Positions 20,823 to 31,418 of a stretch of DNA of 45,446 nucleotides are shown here, piece by piece. This stretch comes from a virus: IMG/VR virus record IMGVR_UViG_3300048065_000509, positions 1 to 45,446 of that record; one strand, 5' to 3'. Both the position numbers and the translations under genes were made by a program. Position 1 is the first letter of the stretch. Every line of letters starts with the position of its first letter. A model generated the notes under the pieces. It saw nothing but the letters and a program-made list of their open reading frames with translations. It did no database searches and was not told the DNA's origin.

Positions 20823-23453
20823 ATGGCAGCAGTAACTCAACGGATCTCTAACTATCTTGGTGGAGTATCAAAACAATCAGATGACAAAATGCTCCCCGGT
20901 CAGGTCCGTGAGTGCTACAACGGCTTTCCTGATGCCACCTACGGGCTAACAAAAAGACCTGGCTTTAAGCATATAGCAAACCTAGGAACAGGTACAACAT
21001 ATGATGATGCTAAATGGTTTTATATCAACAGGGATAATGCTGAAGAATACATAGGATGTATTAAAGGCAATGCATTTTATATTTGGAATGCAGCTGACGG
21101 TACAGCCTGCACAGTTACGTATCAGCTGGATTCTGGCTACAACCCTAATAGCTACCTGAACGGAACTAAAGATAACTACAAGTTATTGACAGTACAGGAT
21201 ACAACTATTGTTATTAATAACTTAACGACAGTTACAGAAAGAGCTGCTCCTAGCTTTACACCATTAGCACAAGGAACAGTTGTGATTTCTCAAGTAGCAG
21301 TAGCTGAAGAATACACTGTCACCTTACAAGGTATTGATACCACAATTACCTCAAGCTCGACAGATACAACTTTTGATACTTTACAGACACAACTCAAGTC
21401 AGCAATTGAAGCTACAATTACTGCACAAAAATCTGCAAGCAATGCAGACTTTACCCACACTTGGGCAGTAACCGTAAATGGCAGAAGTAGTCTAAGAATT
21501 ACAAGAACAAATGGATCAACACCTGAGGCATTCACGTTAAGTGCAAAAGGTGGTAGACAGAATTTAAGCCTCAGTGCATTCCAAGATGAAGTTATTGGAA
21601 TATCATTTCTACCGAACGAAAGTTATCACGGACAAACAATTAAAATTGTTAATAATATCTCAGCATTAGATGATTATTTTGCTGAGTTCATAGCTGACAA
21701 TGGAGCCAGTGGACGTGGTTACTGGGAGGAGACGAGGGCACCCAATGTATCTCCAGGCATCAATAACGAAACGATGCCTCATGAATTAGTAAACACTGGA
21801 GTCAACGCATTTACATTTAAGAAAATTGAATTCACTGATAGAAAAACCGGTGATGAAGAGACTAATAGTAATCCTAGTTTTGTAGGGAATAAAATATCAG
21901 GGGGTTTCTTTCACAACAATAGACTAGGCTTTTTATCTGGCGATAATGTTGTCATGAGTGAGTCAGGAAAGTATTTCAATTACTTTTTTAAAACAGCTCA
22001 AACTATATTGGATTCAGATCCAATTGACATTAACTGCTCATCTATCAAGCCAACAACATTACATGCAGTGCTGCCGACAGCACAAGGTGTAATTCTATTC
22101 TCTGAACAACAGCAATTTATTTTGTACTCTGATACTGGAGTATTGACACCAGCATTGGCAACAATACGTACACTATCAAGCTACGAGATGGACAGTAAGA
22201 TAGATCCAGTTGATGTTGGAACACACCTAAACTTCTTAAGTAAGACACCTGGCTATACGAGGTGCTTCAGTATGGTCACTCGTGGTCAACAAGAGAATCC
22301 ACAGGTACTTGATTTATCTAGAATAGTCAAAGAATGGATTGCACCAGATATTGATCAGATAGTAGCTAGTCCACAAAATTCAATGATTGTACTTACCAGC
22401 CAAGCTAGTAAGACAGCCTACATCTTTCGGTATTACACCGATGGAAAGGAGAACTTAATGCAAGCCTGGGCAAGTTGGACAATGCCTGGAAACGTACAGT
22501 TCACTACAATACATTCAGATGATATGTATGCAGTAACTAAACAAGGAAACCAATTTGTACTTACTAAAGCAGCACTAAGTCAAAGTCCAGAGCAAGCAAT
22601 TATTGTCAACAATAAAGGACAGAAGGTCAACCCATCAGTAGATCTATATGCAACGGCATCAAGTGTTGTGTATGACAGTACAAATAATCTATCTAAGTGC
22701 TATCTACCGTACAACGATGTGAGTGAATTGACTCCAGTACTAATTATCAAAGGTAATACAAGTACAGGTAGTTTTGTAGAGTCTGGTTTTACAGTTACAC
22801 CTGAACGGAGTAGCGATGGAACAGGTCCACATTTTATTGTAAAAGGAAAAGATCTTACTAGCATTGCTAGCGATGTAGTGGTTGGATTTAAATACAACTT
22901 TGATGTTCATTTGCCTACTACGTATTTGCGACCAGAAACAGCGTCAGCAGATTTCACAGCAAACCTTACGATTGCACGGATGAAGTTTTCTGTTGGCCTA
23001 TCAGGAGCAATGAATTTTAAAGTAAAACAAAAAGGTAGAGAACCGTATCGACTTACATTTACAGGAGATGGTTCAACTACAACGTATACATTTAACAAGA
23101 AAGACTTAGATTATGAAGATAGAAGTGATGTAAAGGTATCAGTAAATGGTATTTCTACTACAGCATTTAGCTTCACTAACGATACTACTATTGTCTTTAC
23201 AAGTGCTCCTGCTGCTGATGCAAGCATTATCTTTGCTATAGACGAGTGGTTCTCTACTGCTCCTGTAATTGAAGCTAATACATACTTGGCTAATGATGTA
23301 CCACTAGATAACGAAACTGTATTTACAGTACCTATTCATCAACGTACAGAGAATTTCAAATTGAGAATGTTTAACAACACACCCTTTCCAGTTGCTGTCA
23401 ACGCAATGATGTGGGAAGGAAATTACACACCACGTTTCTATAGGAGGGCTTAG
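20823..23453 (+). CDS. Tail tubular protein B (gp12-like nozzle)
   Basis: The 876-residue protein begins MAAVTQRISNYLGGVSKQSD and LPGQVRECYNGFPDATYGL, hallmarks of gp12. It ends FPVAVNAMMWEGNYTPRFYR. It forms the tail nozzle. Residues ~745-800 (RLTFTGDGSTTTYTFNKKDL, DVKVSVNG, FTNDTTIVFTSAPAADASI) look like the N-terminal fibre module seen again in the fibre gene at 31419, an apparent shared domain. Confidence 0.95.
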   Translation: MAAVTQRISNYLGGVSKQSDDKMLPGQVRECYNGFPDATYGLTKRPGFKHIANLGTGTTYDDAKWFYINRDNAEEYIGCIKGNAFYIWNAADGTACTVTYQLDSGYNPNSYLNGTKDNYKLLTVQDTTIVINNLTTVTERAAPSFTPLAQGTVVISQVAVAEEYTVTLQGIDTTITSSSTDTTFDTLQTQLKSAIEATITAQKSASNADFTHTWAVTVNGRSSLRITRTNGSTPEAFTLSAKGGRQNLSLSAFQDEVIGISFLPNESYHGQTIKIVNNISALDDYFAEFIADNGASGRGYWEETRAPNVSPGINNETMPHELVNTGVNAFTFKKIEFTDRKTGDEETNSNPSFVGNKISGGFFHNNRLGFLSGDNVVMSESGKYFNYFFKTAQTILDSDPIDINCSSIKPTTLHAVLPTAQGVILFSEQQQFILYSDTGVLTPALATIRTLSSYEMDSKIDPVDVGTHLNFLSKTPGYTRCFSMVTRGQQENPQVLDLSRIVKEWIAPDIDQIVASPQNSMIVLTSQASKTAYIFRYYTDGKENLMQAWASWTMPGNVQFTTIHSDDMYAVTKQGNQFVLTKAALSQSPEQAIIVNNKGQKVNPSVDLYATASSVVYDSTNNLSKCYLPYNDVSELTPVLIIKGNTSTGSFVESGFTVTPERSSDGTGPHFIVKGKDLTSIASDVVVGFKYNFDVHLPTTYLRPETASADFTANLTIARMKFSVGLSGAMNFKVKQKGREPYRLTFTGDGSTTTYTFNKKDLDYEDRSDVKVSVNGISTTAFSFTNDTTIVFTSAPAADASIIFAIDEWFSTAPVIEANTYLANDVPLDNETVFTVPIHQRTENFKLRMFNNTPFPVAVNAMMWEGNYTPRFYRRA

Positions 23454-23455
23454 AT

Positions 23456-24793
23456 ATGTCATTCAGCGGTGCAGTTGGTGGTGCTACAACTGGTTTTAAA
23501 ATAGGTGCAGCTACAGGTATACCACATCTAGCAGGTATTGGAGCAGCTGCAGGAGGTTTATTTGGAGCGTTCGGCGGTGGCGGCGGTGATAAAAAAGACC
23601 ACGCAGCAGTACGTGCAGCAAAGCAAAACAAATACAACAAGAAATTACACGATTACAATTGGAGCGAAACACAAAGAGGCTACGATTACCAAGTTGAAGC
23701 ACAGGAAATTCAGAAAAGAAATACAAATAAAAATATAAGATATCAAGAAAGGACGAATAAGAGAAATTATGACCATAATATGTCTATTCGTTCGTATGAA
23801 TTTAAACAGGCTAACCGTGCTTATGATCAATCGGTAGCCACTGCAAACGAACAATTAAGCTTCAATGATCAAGCTGCAGCATTTGGAAAGATGCAACAGC
23901 ACAGGGCTCACGGTGAGCAGTTGATTGATTTGCTGTTTAGTGAAAATAATTCGCTAATGCAATACAGCATCCAAACTGCAGGACTAGCAAATCAAAAGAG
24001 ACAGCTTGGTTTACAAGAACGAAGCATGATGGGTAAAGCACAGAATGCAACCCAGCGTTCATTTGTAGAGGAGTTAGAAGCTGAGGGTGCAGCGCAGGCA
24101 AGTGGATCTGGTAGATCTAATGCAAAGGCAATGCAAGCTGCTATTGCTAAAGCAGGAGCAAATCAAGCTGCTATTGCAGATGAACTTATGTTTGGCCTGC
24201 AGGGATTAGATATTTCAACAGATGATATCAACGTAAGAGCAGCTGCAATGAGAACACAATTGTCTATAGATCAGCTGATGTTAGAAGCAACTAGAGATAA
24301 TTTAGAAGCTAAAACTGCTAACATTCTTCGTAAGATAGATATGGATAAAGCGCAAGCTGATGCCGTAGCTAGGGCAAGGATTCATCTTAAACCTGAGATG
24401 AGCCCTGCAATGCCGAAACCATTGGCATTACCACGTCCTAAATACCAAGATGTCTACAAACCAAAAGAACCACCTAACCCTAAAAAACATACAGCTTACC
24501 AGCAATCATCTGGTGGTTTTGGACAAGCAATGAGTTCATTAGCAGCAGCAACACCAAGCATTGTTAATGCATTCCGCGGTGGCGGTTATCAACCTAATAT
24601 GAATGTCGGTGGTCTAAATTTGGGCAATGGTTTCTTTAACTCAAACTATAATGACTTTGGATCTTCTTCATTTGATAACAGCCTACTAAACGTTGCTAAC
24701 TTTGGTACGGGTGGTATTGGTGCATTTGGTAGTAATTTTGATGTCGCTGGTGGTTTAAGTAGTTTTAACAATAACTATACATCAATATTCTAA
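23456..24793 (+). CDS. Internal core protein, gp14-like
   Basis: The 445-residue protein has a Gly-rich hydrophobic N-terminus (GAATGIPHLAGIGAAAGGLF), which could enter the host membrane during ejection. A long Gln/Ala/Arg-rich helical middle and a Gly/Asn/Phe-rich C-terminus follow. T7 gp14 forms the outer-membrane part of the DNA ejection channel. AGGAGG eight bases upstream supports ATG 23456. The order B-tube, gp14, gp15, gp16 matches T7. Confidence 0.75.
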   Translation: MSFSGAVGGATTGFKIGAATGIPHLAGIGAAAGGLFGAFGGGGGDKKDHAAVRAAKQNKYNKKLHDYNWSETQRGYDYQVEAQEIQKRNTNKNIRYQERTNKRNYDHNMSIRSYEFKQANRAYDQSVATANEQLSFNDQAAAFGKMQQHRAHGEQLIDLLFSENNSLMQYSIQTAGLANQKRQLGLQERSMMGKAQNATQRSFVEELEAEGAAQASGSGRSNAKAMQAAIAKAGANQAAIADELMFGLQGLDISTDDINVRAAAMRTQLSIDQLMLEATRDNLEAKTANILRKIDMDKAQADAVARARIHLKPEMSPAMPKPLALPRPKYQDVYKPKEPPNPKKHTAYQQSSGGFGQAMSSLAAATPSIVNAFRGGGYQPNMNVGGLNLGNGFFNSNYNDFGSSSFDNSLLNVANFGTGGIGAFGSNFDVAGGLSSFNNNYTSIF

Positions 24794-24797
24794 GATA

Positions 24798-27464
24798 ATG
24801 ACTAAATACAGAGTAATGGCATCAGAGGGGAGCTTTGGTGCCAATCAAAGACAAGCTCCTGATAAGGCTCAAAAGATTCTTGATGCAGCAAATAAAAAAA
24901 TCAGAGGTATGGAGAAAGCCCATAACCTTGAAATGCAGCAAAGAGAGATTTATCTGCGAGCACAAAAGTTTGCTCAGAGTCAAGAGCAACAATCAAGCCA
25001 ATCAAACTACGAGCTAGAAACAAAAAACAGACAGCAACACATCGATGTAGTAAAGCAGGACTATCAAAACGCTATCACTGCTTCACGTCAGATGGAGCAA
25101 GCACAGATTCAACAAGCTGAAAAGATGAAAGGCTTGTTCGATCTTGTTCCACAGTTCGCTGATATGTATGCTCAAGGTGTAGAAAAACGAGATCAAGAGA
25201 ATAGGCAGGCAGCATCAGTTGCCGCCTATGAGCATGGCTTCACAATGGATACATTGGAGAATGTCTTAGCACTTAATGATCAGCTCACGTTAGCTCAATT
25301 CCAAGCAACAGATTACATCCAAAGCCTACGGGAAGAAAATGGATGGTCAGAAGATCGTATTAATGCACTCTATGAGTATCAATACAAAACACGTGGCTCA
25401 AAAGCATGGGTAGATAACGTTGCCTTAGCAGAAAATAGTATTGGTGAATTCAAGTATGGGCTTAGTACACAGCTTGTACAGAATGGGAATCTCACACCTG
25501 ACCAGCAAATTGATGCTGTAAGAAATTACACACAAGACTTTATTGGTAATATCTCAATCAATGGGAGACCAATAAGTGCAGAGGTAATGTCAACAATCAT
25601 TGCTCCTAAAGTCAGGGCTGCTGAGACACGAGCATTAAATGGATTACAAAAGCAACGCATTGATACAAGAAATCAAGAACTTATTCAAGAAAAGAATAAG
25701 GTGTATGGCAATGCTTTCAGCCTTAATGGTGCAGCTGGTCTACATGATCTGAATGCTATCAATCCTTCTAAGAACAAACGAGATGAAATAATTAATTTCA
25801 TTATTAATGGACATAGAAGTGGTGCTATCACAACTGATGAATTGAATGACTTTTATGATTCAAAGTTTGAAATTGCAGCAACTGGCAAGGTAGATACCTT
25901 AGCAAATCACTTTATTGGCGACGACAAAGTTGCTGAGCTTGGTGCGTATATGCAACGTGCTGAGAAAGAAAGTAACGACATGTATCTCAATAAAGAGAGA
26001 GAACTTCTAAGGGCAACTCGATCTGAAGTAACTGACAGGCTAATTGCAATGCAACAAAGTGGTCAACCCATTACAGAGGATATGCTTGATGAGCTTGAAG
26101 ATTTTGGTAGGGGTAAAGTTGGAGTTAAATTCCAATCTGAAGAGATCGATTATGCCAGGGAGTACATGACTCCTAAGGCACAGATCAGAGAAGCAACCTA
26201 CGAAGAAGGTGTCAAGCTAGTAGAAGCAGGTAAATCATTACAAGACTTGAGAGAGTTTGGATTAACACAGTCCCAACTAAATCAAGAAGTAAATGGTGAG
26301 CCAAGCTTGCTGCAACGAGCGCAGACTAATGAAGCTGCTATGCAGAATCCTTTCTACAAGGAAATCAAGAAAAGCATCAGTGAGCACATTGGCGGTCACA
26401 AAAATGTAAAAAATAATGCATTTCTTCAAGGAGACAAGCGTGGATTAAACCACGAGATTAATTATTGGAACAAAGCTTACAGGGATAAGTTTTGGAGAAC
26501 AATGAAGTTAAATAGTCAGGACGCCGAGAATGCACACGAAATAGCATTAGCTGCAACCTATAAAGGTATCGATGACTATTTAAATGTAATGGAGAATGCA
26601 AGTTCGGAAGAAGGCTTGACAAGATGGAAAAGAGATATGCAAGCCGCTCAAAATGAAGAAGTACAGCTAGTTGAGAAAAACAAACAGCTAACTGAGCTTC
26701 GTCTTTCAGGAGCCAATAAAGGAGTTTTAGCACAGGAGTTAGGAAAAGAATTATTTATGGATGCAACAGAAGCTATTGAGTCATCAACAACAGAAATCCC
26801 AGCAATGTTTAGACGTGCTGCAGAAATCTATAAGATGACTCCATTTGAATTTCAACAATATATTGCACCAGCTTTTGGTGAGGATGAGGTGGAGTTCGAT
26901 GCGACATCTGCACAGTCAATGCTGGATACTTTCAAGCCAGAACGTATGCCTTTGATTAGGAATCCATACGGAACGTCAGCACGTATCCAAAGGTTCAAGG
27001 CTGATGCAGGAATACTTGCTAGTCGTGTACGTGGTCAGTCAATTGACTATGACGGAACACCTACGGAATCTTTACGTAGAACTGGTGATCAATATATGTC
27101 ATACATGACAAATGAATTAGGACTTTCTAGAACTCATGCATTAGGACTACTAGCTAATATGTACCGTGAATCAACATTGAATCCAAACTCACCTAGTGGT
27201 GATGATGGCGGTGCAGGCGGTTTGTTTCAGTGGTATGCAGACAGGCAAACTCCTGAAGTACAGAAAATGGTTAGAGGTGGTGATTGGAAAGCTCAAATTA
27301 GATATGCATTAAATGAAGTAGGTGAGCCCGGACAAGAGTTCTTGCAAGAGAACTTTGCTAACGCTCAACAAGCGGCTGATTGGTGGATGCAAAAATGGGA
27401 ACGATCCAGACATCAAGACAAAGACAGCCTGAAACATACAGAGATCCTCAGACACTGGAACTAA
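24798..27464 (+). CDS. Internal core protein gp15-like with C-terminal tail lysozyme domain
   Basis: The 888-residue protein is mostly helical and Gln/Glu-rich. Residues about 770-888 form a phage tail lysozyme-like domain: YMTNELGLSRTHALGLLANM, YRESTLNPNSPSGDDGGAGG with a catalytic-type Glu, LFQWYADRQ, and ADWWMQKWERS. In T7 the wall-degrading activity is on gp16, so the activity sits on another core protein here. It would open peptidoglycan for DNA ejection. ATG 24798 or 24816 are both possible starts. Confidence 0.82.
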   Translation: MTKYRVMASEGSFGANQRQAPDKAQKILDAANKKIRGMEKAHNLEMQQREIYLRAQKFAQSQEQQSSQSNYELETKNRQQHIDVVKQDYQNAITASRQMEQAQIQQAEKMKGLFDLVPQFADMYAQGVEKRDQENRQAASVAAYEHGFTMDTLENVLALNDQLTLAQFQATDYIQSLREENGWSEDRINALYEYQYKTRGSKAWVDNVALAENSIGEFKYGLSTQLVQNGNLTPDQQIDAVRNYTQDFIGNISINGRPISAEVMSTIIAPKVRAAETRALNGLQKQRIDTRNQELIQEKNKVYGNAFSLNGAAGLHDLNAINPSKNKRDEIINFIINGHRSGAITTDELNDFYDSKFEIAATGKVDTLANHFIGDDKVAELGAYMQRAEKESNDMYLNKERELLRATRSEVTDRLIAMQQSGQPITEDMLDELEDFGRGKVGVKFQSEEIDYAREYMTPKAQIREATYEEGVKLVEAGKSLQDLREFGLTQSQLNQEVNGEPSLLQRAQTNEAAMQNPFYKEIKKSISEHIGGHKNVKNNAFLQGDKRGLNHEINYWNKAYRDKFWRTMKLNSQDAENAHEIALAATYKGIDDYLNVMENASSEEGLTRWKRDMQAAQNEEVQLVEKNKQLTELRLSGANKGVLAQELGKELFMDATEAIESSTTEIPAMFRRAAEIYKMTPFEFQQYIAPAFGEDEVEFDATSAQSMLDTFKPERMPLIRNPYGTSARIQRFKADAGILASRVRGQSIDYDGTPTESLRRTGDQYMSYMTNELGLSRTHALGLLANMYRESTLNPNSPSGDDGGAGGLFQWYADRQTPEVQKMVRGGDWKAQIRYALNEVGEPGQEFLQENFANAQQAADWWMQKWERSRHQDKDSLKHTEILRHWN

Positions 27465-27470
27465 CAGTAA

Positions 27471-30400
27471 ATGAATGACTACGATGAACAGCTAAGTGGA
27501 GGTACGCTTCCAGAACTAAGCGAAGAAGAACGCCTTCAGCTTCAATCTGAAATTGACGGCTATGACAATCGTTTAGATGAACTAGCTGGACCTGAAGAGG
27601 TAACACAACCAGAAGCTGAAGCTACGGCTCCAGTACAACAAGAGCAGACTCAGCCTGTACAACAAGAAGTTCAACCAACAGAAGAACCACAACAGGCTGA
27701 AGCATTGCTAGACAATATGACCGGCAACAAGGTGCTTGATGAAAATCTACCTGAAGTAACTAAAGCCGGTCTAACAATGGCTACAGGTATTGCAGACTTT
27801 GCTGTAGATGCTTTTAATCTAATTACCAGACAGGAAGCAAGGAAAGTACCTAAGTTTGAAAATGAAGTAGCGCAGAGCATGCGGGAGATGTCTTCTATTG
27901 TCTTGCCTACACTTGCTTTAAGTGGCACAGGGTCAGCAGCACTTGCGAGTAGAACAAAGAACATCAAGTTCTTAGCTGATCCATTTGTTAAGTGGTTAGG
28001 CAATACAGCATTCGGTGGTGGTGTAGGCGCTGCTGTGGATTACACAGTAGAGATAAACCAAACAGATGATAATGCCACTGGAATGCTTAAGAAGTCATTT
28101 CCTAGGACATGGGGCTGGATACCTGACAACATCGCTACGATGGACACTGATAGTCCAGAAGTAAAGCGAATAAAGAATGTAGTGGAAGGTGTCTACCTAG
28201 GTGGTAGTAGTGACATGTTCTTAGGTGCCTTAAAGTTTGTATCAAACCTAAGGGGTGCTCACAGAGCAGCTAGTCATATTCCCGAAAGTGAAAAAGCAGT
28301 CAAGTGGTTTACTGAAAACGTAGAGATTAAAAACACACCTGAGGAAGTAGTAGAAGCATCCGCTGCTAAACGTTCAGGAGATTTAGATGAAGTTGGCGGT
28401 TACAACTTTGAAAAGTCGATCAATGCTGATGATCCAGTCTTTGGATACCATGATATGTATGACTATACCGAACAAGGTATTAGGTCAGTAGATGATCTAG
28501 GTATTGTCGGTGCTTCGATTGATGTTGTACGTATCGAAAAAAATATCGATAGTGTTTATGGACGTGTAGGTAGCGTTATCTCAGAAGGTGCTCTGAAGTT
28601 TGGTCTTGAGAGCAGTGGTAATCAAGAGATGATTATCAAGGGGCTAGCTGAAGGCTTAAAAGATGCCGGTGAGTATGGCTACAAAACAGCTACAGGTAAA
28701 TACATCAGCCCTGCTGAGGTGATGGAAACCGGTGCAAAGTTAGCTGATGACTTTTACCAAATGGATCTACAGGAGCTACAGAGGACCATTTACCCAGGCT
28801 CTGTATATCAAGGTAGAAATGTAGATACAAAGACACCAGAGCTGACAAGCGAAGCTTATGCAGGGGTCATGGGAGCTATTAAAAGCTACATGGATGACTT
28901 CATCAATATGGATCTAGCCAAAGCACAGGCATACGTAGGCACGTCTCTAGCAGGTCAAGTGTCAGATATGGCACAGGGTATGCGTCTTACTGAAGGAACC
29001 GCTGCTATTGACCGAGCACAAGAACAGATCTTAGATCGTGTTGAGTTTTTGATGGCTCAAAAAGGCATGACATCTTATGCAAGAGGTAAGGCATTAAACC
29101 AGCTAAATCTTTGGAATAGGATGACTGCAAAAGGATCTAAGGCATATGATCTTGCTGAAACTAAACGTCTTGAGAACCTAATCAAAGACGAAAAAAACGG
29201 TACTCTTCAAGCAATGGAGAGGATCAAGCAAGAGTCAAAGGAGACCATTAATAACCTAAGAGAAATCAGTAAAGAGCAACCTGAGATGCTTGCTCCAATA
29301 ATGATGGGTTATGAGCTTACAGATGGAAACATCAAAACTATTCATGCATTGAATGAATATGTCAAAGAGTCTACAGGTGTATTAAGGAAGGCGTTCTATG
29401 ATGGCAATCCAGAAATCCCTTCTGTGATACTTAAAGGCTTCTATGCAAACCTGTACAACTCCACACTGAGTGCATTCGCAACACCAATTAAAGCTGGTAT
29501 TTCAGCAACACACTTGTTAGTTGAACGCCCCGTAAGAATTTTAGGTGGCGGTCTTACAGGTGATGGAATGGAAACGGTACGACGTGGGATGTATCAATAC
29601 AAGAACATGAGAGCAGCAGTTGATAAGTCAACTGAATACATGAATCAAGTCTTTCAAAGATCTGCTCTGGATCCTGATGTTGTACAAACCCGTGATGATC
29701 TTGGACTTAAGAACCAAGCACAAATGGATTTATTAAATGCATTTGCAGATGCTAAAGCACAACAAGGTGAGTATGGTCCCCAGGCACTGATGCAACAAGT
29801 CAGTGATATGAATGATTTAGCTAATCATCCTTGGCTTAGGTTTGGCACTCGTTCGATGCAAGCAACTGATGGCTTTACAAAGTCAATGATTGCAGTAGCT
29901 GAAGCGAGAGCTGACGCATACGACATTGTGACGAATGGAGGAAAACTACCTTTAGACGAAGCAAAAGCAGATGCACTAGCTGAAGAGTTCTACCAAAAAA
30001 TGTTTAATGAGAAGGGAATCTTAAACAATAAAGCTGTAGACAATATTGCTGGTGAAATCTCAATGAACTTGGATAACAAGGGAACGCGGATGATGTCAGA
30101 TGTCATTAATAGACTACCTCTTCTTAAACCATTCATGTTGTTTACTAAAACACCTTTGAATGAACTAGCACTATCACTTAGTTACCGCCCAAGTAATCCT
30201 GTAAAAGTATTTCTAGGGGACTCTGCTGCATTTAAAGCACCGTTTGAAGAAGTAAGTGGTGCAGAAGTAGAGAAGCTTTTAGCAGCTAGAGGTGTTGAAG
30301 TTGGACCACATAACGCAAGAGCTAAATACAATGAGATTAGAGCTGACCTTAAAGGTAGGAGAGCACTAGGAAACATTGCAGTTGGCGGTGCAGTGGCTTT

Positions 30401-31412
30401 ATTTATGGACGATCGCATTACAGGCAATGGTCTTTACAACAGGCAAAAGCAAAAATTGCGTGATAAGACACAACGTCCACGTCGTTCTATCAAAGGACTG
30501 GACGATAAATGGTATAGCTACGAAGGTCTTGGTCCTTTAACTAATTGGTTAGCACTGACAACAGATGTAATGGACAACATGGAAACGTTGTCTGCTCATG
30601 AACAAGGCACCACCTTGAAGAAGATGGCATTTGTATTAGCAGCATCAGTCACAGATAAAACTATGTTGGCAGGTATCCAACCGTTGCTTGATGTAGTACG
30701 TGGTGATGTAGGTGCAATCAACCGATGGACATCTAGTTTCCTTAGTTCAGCAACGCTGAGAGGGTCTAGTCAGATGGCGGAGTTAGGACGATTACTTGAT
30801 CCAGGTCGCAAGCAGGTTGAAAACGAATTCACTGCGATGGTTCAAAACCGTTTACCACTATTAAAGAGTGCGTTACCAAGTGAGTACGATTGGATTGATG
30901 GTGGTGAAGTAGGTGTACCAGATAGTTTTATGGCACGGGTATGGAATACATACACACCTTGGAAGATCACTGGTGAAATCAGCCCTGAAAAAGAATACCT
31001 ACACGAAGTAGAGTTTGATGCAACACCTTCATTACGTTCAGATGGTAAGGGCAACCCCTTGACAGCAGATATGCAATCTGAAGTCTTGAATAAAATGGGT
31101 GAGATGAAATTATTTCAACAAGGCATCCAACGTGTAATGAAGAGATATCCAGCTAAAAAATTTCGAGAAATGTACAGAGAAGCAGAAAAAGAAGGACTAA
31201 AACCTGATGCAGGTGAGTTTGCTAGTGTACATAGAGAACTTAAAAAAGAACTACGAAAGGCAATGCGTAAGGCGATGGATTCATCTGCCAGCCTGACAGA
31301 AATGCAACGTAAATCCAGGGTACAAGAAACTGTTGGTAATTACCTGAAGTCAGGTGACATAGAAAGTGCTACAGAATATATGGAATACATGGAAGAAAAC
31401 TTTTCTTACTAA
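27471..31412 (+). CDS. Internal core protein gp16-like
   Basis: The 1313-residue protein is the largest product in the window and occupies the gene 16 position. The N-terminus is acidic and Gln/Pro-rich (residues 40-75, QPEAEATAPVQQEQTQPVQQ). Hydrophobic segments occur near 140-180 and 1010-1030 (LGNIAVGGAVALFMD). No transglycosylase motif is seen; wall cleavage is on the preceding protein. T7 gp16 helps pull DNA into the cell. The C-terminus is strongly basic/helical. Confidence 0.8.
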   Translation: MNDYDEQLSGGTLPELSEEERLQLQSEIDGYDNRLDELAGPEEVTQPEAEATAPVQQEQTQPVQQEVQPTEEPQQAEALLDNMTGNKVLDENLPEVTKAGLTMATGIADFAVDAFNLITRQEARKVPKFENEVAQSMREMSSIVLPTLALSGTGSAALASRTKNIKFLADPFVKWLGNTAFGGGVGAAVDYTVEINQTDDNATGMLKKSFPRTWGWIPDNIATMDTDSPEVKRIKNVVEGVYLGGSSDMFLGALKFVSNLRGAHRAASHIPESEKAVKWFTENVEIKNTPEEVVEASAAKRSGDLDEVGGYNFEKSINADDPVFGYHDMYDYTEQGIRSVDDLGIVGASIDVVRIEKNIDSVYGRVGSVISEGALKFGLESSGNQEMIIKGLAEGLKDAGEYGYKTATGKYISPAEVMETGAKLADDFYQMDLQELQRTIYPGSVYQGRNVDTKTPELTSEAYAGVMGAIKSYMDDFINMDLAKAQAYVGTSLAGQVSDMAQGMRLTEGTAAIDRAQEQILDRVEFLMAQKGMTSYARGKALNQLNLWNRMTAKGSKAYDLAETKRLENLIKDEKNGTLQAMERIKQESKETINNLREISKEQPEMLAPIMMGYELTDGNIKTIHALNEYVKESTGVLRKAFYDGNPEIPSVILKGFYANLYNSTLSAFATPIKAGISATHLLVERPVRILGGGLTGDGMETVRRGMYQYKNMRAAVDKSTEYMNQVFQRSALDPDVVQTRDDLGLKNQAQMDLLNAFADAKAQQGEYGPQALMQQVSDMNDLANHPWLRFGTRSMQATDGFTKSMIAVAEARADAYDIVTNGGKLPLDEAKADALAEEFYQKMFNEKGILNNKAVDNIAGEISMNLDNKGTRMMSDVINRLPLLKPFMLFTKTPLNELALSLSYRPSNPVKVFLGDSAAFKAPFEEVSGAEVEKLLAARGVEVGPHNARAKYNEIRADLKGRRALGNIAVGGAVALFMDDRITGNGLYNRQKQKLRDKTQRPRRSIKGLDDKWYSYEGLGPLTNWLALTTDVMDNMETLSAHEQGTTLKKMAFVLAASVTDKTMLAGIQPLLDVVRGDVGAINRWTSSFLSSATLRGSSQMAELGRLLDPGRKQVENEFTAMVQNRLPLLKSALPSEYDWIDGGEVGVPDSFMARVWNTYTPWKITGEISPEKEYLHEVEFDATPSLRSDGKGNPLTADMQSEVLNKMGEMKLFQQGIQRVMKRYPAKKFREMYREAEKEGLKPDAGEFASVHRELKKELRKAMRKAMDSSASLTEMQRKSRVQETVGNYLKSGDIESATEYMEYMEENFSY

Positions 31413-31418
31413 TGGGCA

